The notes under the pieces: generated by a model
The model's database searches: none
Told to the model about the DNA's origin: nothing
What the model saw: the letters and a program-made list of their open reading frames with translations, nothing else
From: Pseudomonas abietaniphila
GTDB lineage: Bacteria; Pseudomonadota; Gammaproteobacteria; Pseudomonadales; Pseudomonadaceae
NCBI RefSeq assembly: GCF_900100795.1
Contig: NZ_FNCO01000002.1
Location: 62,001-126,000 of the forward strand
Length of the DNA stretch: 64,000 nt
Reading direction: 5' to 3'
In this document: positions 62,734-64,000 of the stretch, piece after piece
Layout: the number at the start of each line of letters is the position of its first letter
Position numbering within the stretch: position 1 is the stretch's first letter
Position numbers and translations under genes: made by a program

Positions 62734-63609
62734 TTACTTCACCGCGCCCATGGTCAGACCTTGTACCAGATGCTTGGAAACCATCAACGCGAAAATAATC
62801 ACCGGGAACACGATCAGCGTGCCGGTGGCCATGATCTCGCCCCAGGGCAAATCGTAGCCGCTCATGAAACTGGTCGCGGTGACCGGCGCCGTGCGGGCGA
62901 CGTTGCGGGTCAACACCAATGCGTAGAGCAACTCGTTCCAGGAAAAGATGAACGAGAAGATCGCCGACACGGCAACGCCCGGCATCGCCAGCGGCAGGGC
63001 GATGCGCCAGAAAATGGTGAAGCGCGACGCACCGGACAAGCGGGCGGCTTCGTCCAGGTCCTTCGGCACGCCACGAAACTGATCCGTGCAGATCCACACC
63101 ACGATGGGCAGGTTGAAGGTCAGGTAAATCAGGATCAGCACCAGATGCGTATCGATCAGGCCCAGGTTGCGCGCCATGAGAAAGATCGGCAGCGCAACGA
63201 CGATCGGACTGAGCATGCGGTTGGTGATGAACCAGAACCACAGGTCCTCCTTGCCCTTGAACTCGAAACGCGCCAGCGCATAGGCGGCCGGCGTGCCGAG
63301 GCCCACCGCCAGCAGCGTGGTGCAGACGGCCACGATCAGCGAGTTGCCGAGGCTGTGCAGCACATCGCGCTCGAACAACACGTTGACGTAGTTATCCAGG
63401 TGCGGCGTGAACGCCCAGATCGGCGGCGAGGCGAGGGCTTCTGCTTGCGTCTTCAAACTGGTGGCGACCATCCAGTAGAAGGGGAAGACCGCGAACAGGA
63501 AGATCGCCAGCAGGCCAACGAGATGCCAGGCGTTGACCCTCATGCGAGGGCGTGCGTGTGCAGGGGTGCTGGCCATCGTCGGGTTTTTTGCAGCAGGAAC
63601 GGTGGCCAT
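62734..63609 (-). CDS. ABC sugar/polyol transporter permease (MalG-like), 291 aa
   Basis: Six or so membrane segments and the cytoplasmic EAA motif [21 protein letters not shown], which docks the ATPase. The N-terminus has a short proline-rich stretch before the first helix. It is the inner permease of a carbohydrate-uptake ABC transporter and starts immediately after its partner permease gene. Confidence 0.92.
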   Translation of the reverse strand: MATVPAAKNPTMASTPAHARPRMRVNAWHLVGLLAIFLFAVFPFYWMVATSLKTQAEALASPPIWAFTPHLDNYVNVLFERDVLHSLGNSLIVAVCTTLLAVGLGTPAAYALARFEFKGKEDLWFWFITNRMLSPIVVALPIFLMARNLGLIDTHLVLILIYLTFNLPIVVWICTDQFRGVPKDLDEAARLSGASRFTIFWRIALPLAMPGVAVSAIFSFIFSWNELLYALVLTRNVARTAPVTATSFMSGYDLPWGEIMATGTLIVFPVIIFALMVSKHLVQGLTMGAVK

Positions 63610-63610
63610 G

Positions 63611-64000
63611 TCAGATCTCCCGGTAAACGAATTTAATGTACAGGCGCGCCAGCACGATGGTCAGAATCAGCATCAGGATCGCCTGGGCCGAGGCCACCCC
63701 CTGATCGAACACCCGAAAGCCGACGCGCTGGATGTACACGCTCACCAGTTCGGTGGCAGCACCCGGCCCGCCACGGGTCATGGTGAACACGGTGTCGAAC
63801 ATCTTGAGAATGTCGGCGGTGCGCAAAATCAGAATCACCGTGGCGCTCGGCAGCAGGAAGGGCAGTTGTACATAGCGCACGATCTGCCAACGGCTGCGGG
63901 TTTCCAGTCGCGCCGCTTCTTCGATTTCATTGGGGACCATGGTCAGCCCCGCCAACAGCACCAGTGCGCAGAAAGGGGTCCATTGCCAGATGTCCATCAG
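63611..64000 (-). CDS. ABC sugar/polyol transporter permease (MalF-like), 3' part only
   Basis: Only the C-terminal 129 residues are in the window; the gene continues beyond 64,000. The EAA motif [20 protein letters not shown] is present, with two membrane helices and a terminal YIKFVYREI. It pairs with the MalG-like permease downstream. The ATPase and binding protein should lie further right. Confidence 0.9.
   Translation of the reverse strand: MMDIWQWTPFCALVLLAGLTMVPNEIEEAARLETRSRWQIVRYVQLPFLLPSATVILILRTADILKMFDTVFTMTRGGPGAATELVSVYIQRVGFRVFDQGVASAQAILMLILTIVLARLYIKFVYREI

Noticed and set aside
1..64000. CRISPR arrays and tRNA/rRNA genes
   Set aside because: I scanned for regular short repeats and for cloverleaf-type sequence and saw none I could support; the short tandem array at 21356 is a protein repeat.

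Overview
The window is about 64 kb of a GC-rich Pseudomonas chromosome. It most likely comes from a plant-associated member of the P. syringae complex. The evidence is an AvrE-family type III effector with its AvrF chaperone behind a perfect HrpL (hrp) box, a mexT-mexS pair close to that of P. aeruginosa, and several Pseudomonas REP-type inverted repeats. I saw no rRNA, tRNA or CRISPR array.

Positions 1-24,960 form a variable island at the 3' end of mexT. Four copies of a 29-bp core lie at 4390, 12259, 17345 and 24961. The last copy is the end of mexT itself, encoding its final residues MFFGDPESL plus stop. The other three are look-alike copies inside long degenerate repeats (roughly 300-380 bp) that carry phage-like arm sites (GGGGGCAT / TGCCCCCA). 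They cut the island into modules of about 5-8 kb. Module 0 (left of 4390) has a 924-aa protein and a membrane protein. Module 1 (4390-12259) has an overlapping cassette of an unknown 456-aa protein, a PLD-type nuclease and an SNF2-like helicase, followed by a helix-hairpin-helix protein. Module 2 (12259-17345) has a DEAH helicase interrupted by an in-frame TAA and an AT-rich DUF4365-type nuclease. Module 3 (17345-24961) has a complete His-Xaa-Ser radical-SAM peptide-modification operon (hxsD-B-C-A), two small proteins, a membrane protein and a two-gene nuclease-like operon. No integrase gene is visible. I read the region as a defence and accessory hotspot built by repeated insertion at mexT.

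Positions 24,960-43,600 are mostly chromosomal backbone: mexT/mexS, an unusual PP-loop ATPase next to a MocR-type regulator with two perfect palindromes upstream, a Rad3/DinG-type helicase with a fused Cas4-like nuclease, pgm, small stress-type proteins, a MarR/MFS pair, mltA, a lipoprotein, a chemoreceptor and a CBS-domain protein.

Positions 43,687-49,122 hold avrF and avrE as an isolated HrpL-controlled operon with no hrp/hrc genes nearby. The rest, to 64,000, has a GNAT acetyltransferase, ppnN, an orphan crtZ-like hydroxylase, an SDR, a dienelactone hydrolase, sodC, a thioesterase, a RidA/PhzF pair, an AraC regulator beside a GltP-type symporter, and a polyol/pentitol locus (FGGY kinase, L-xylulose-reductase-like SDR, SorC regulator, two ABC permeases). 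The last permease runs off the window.
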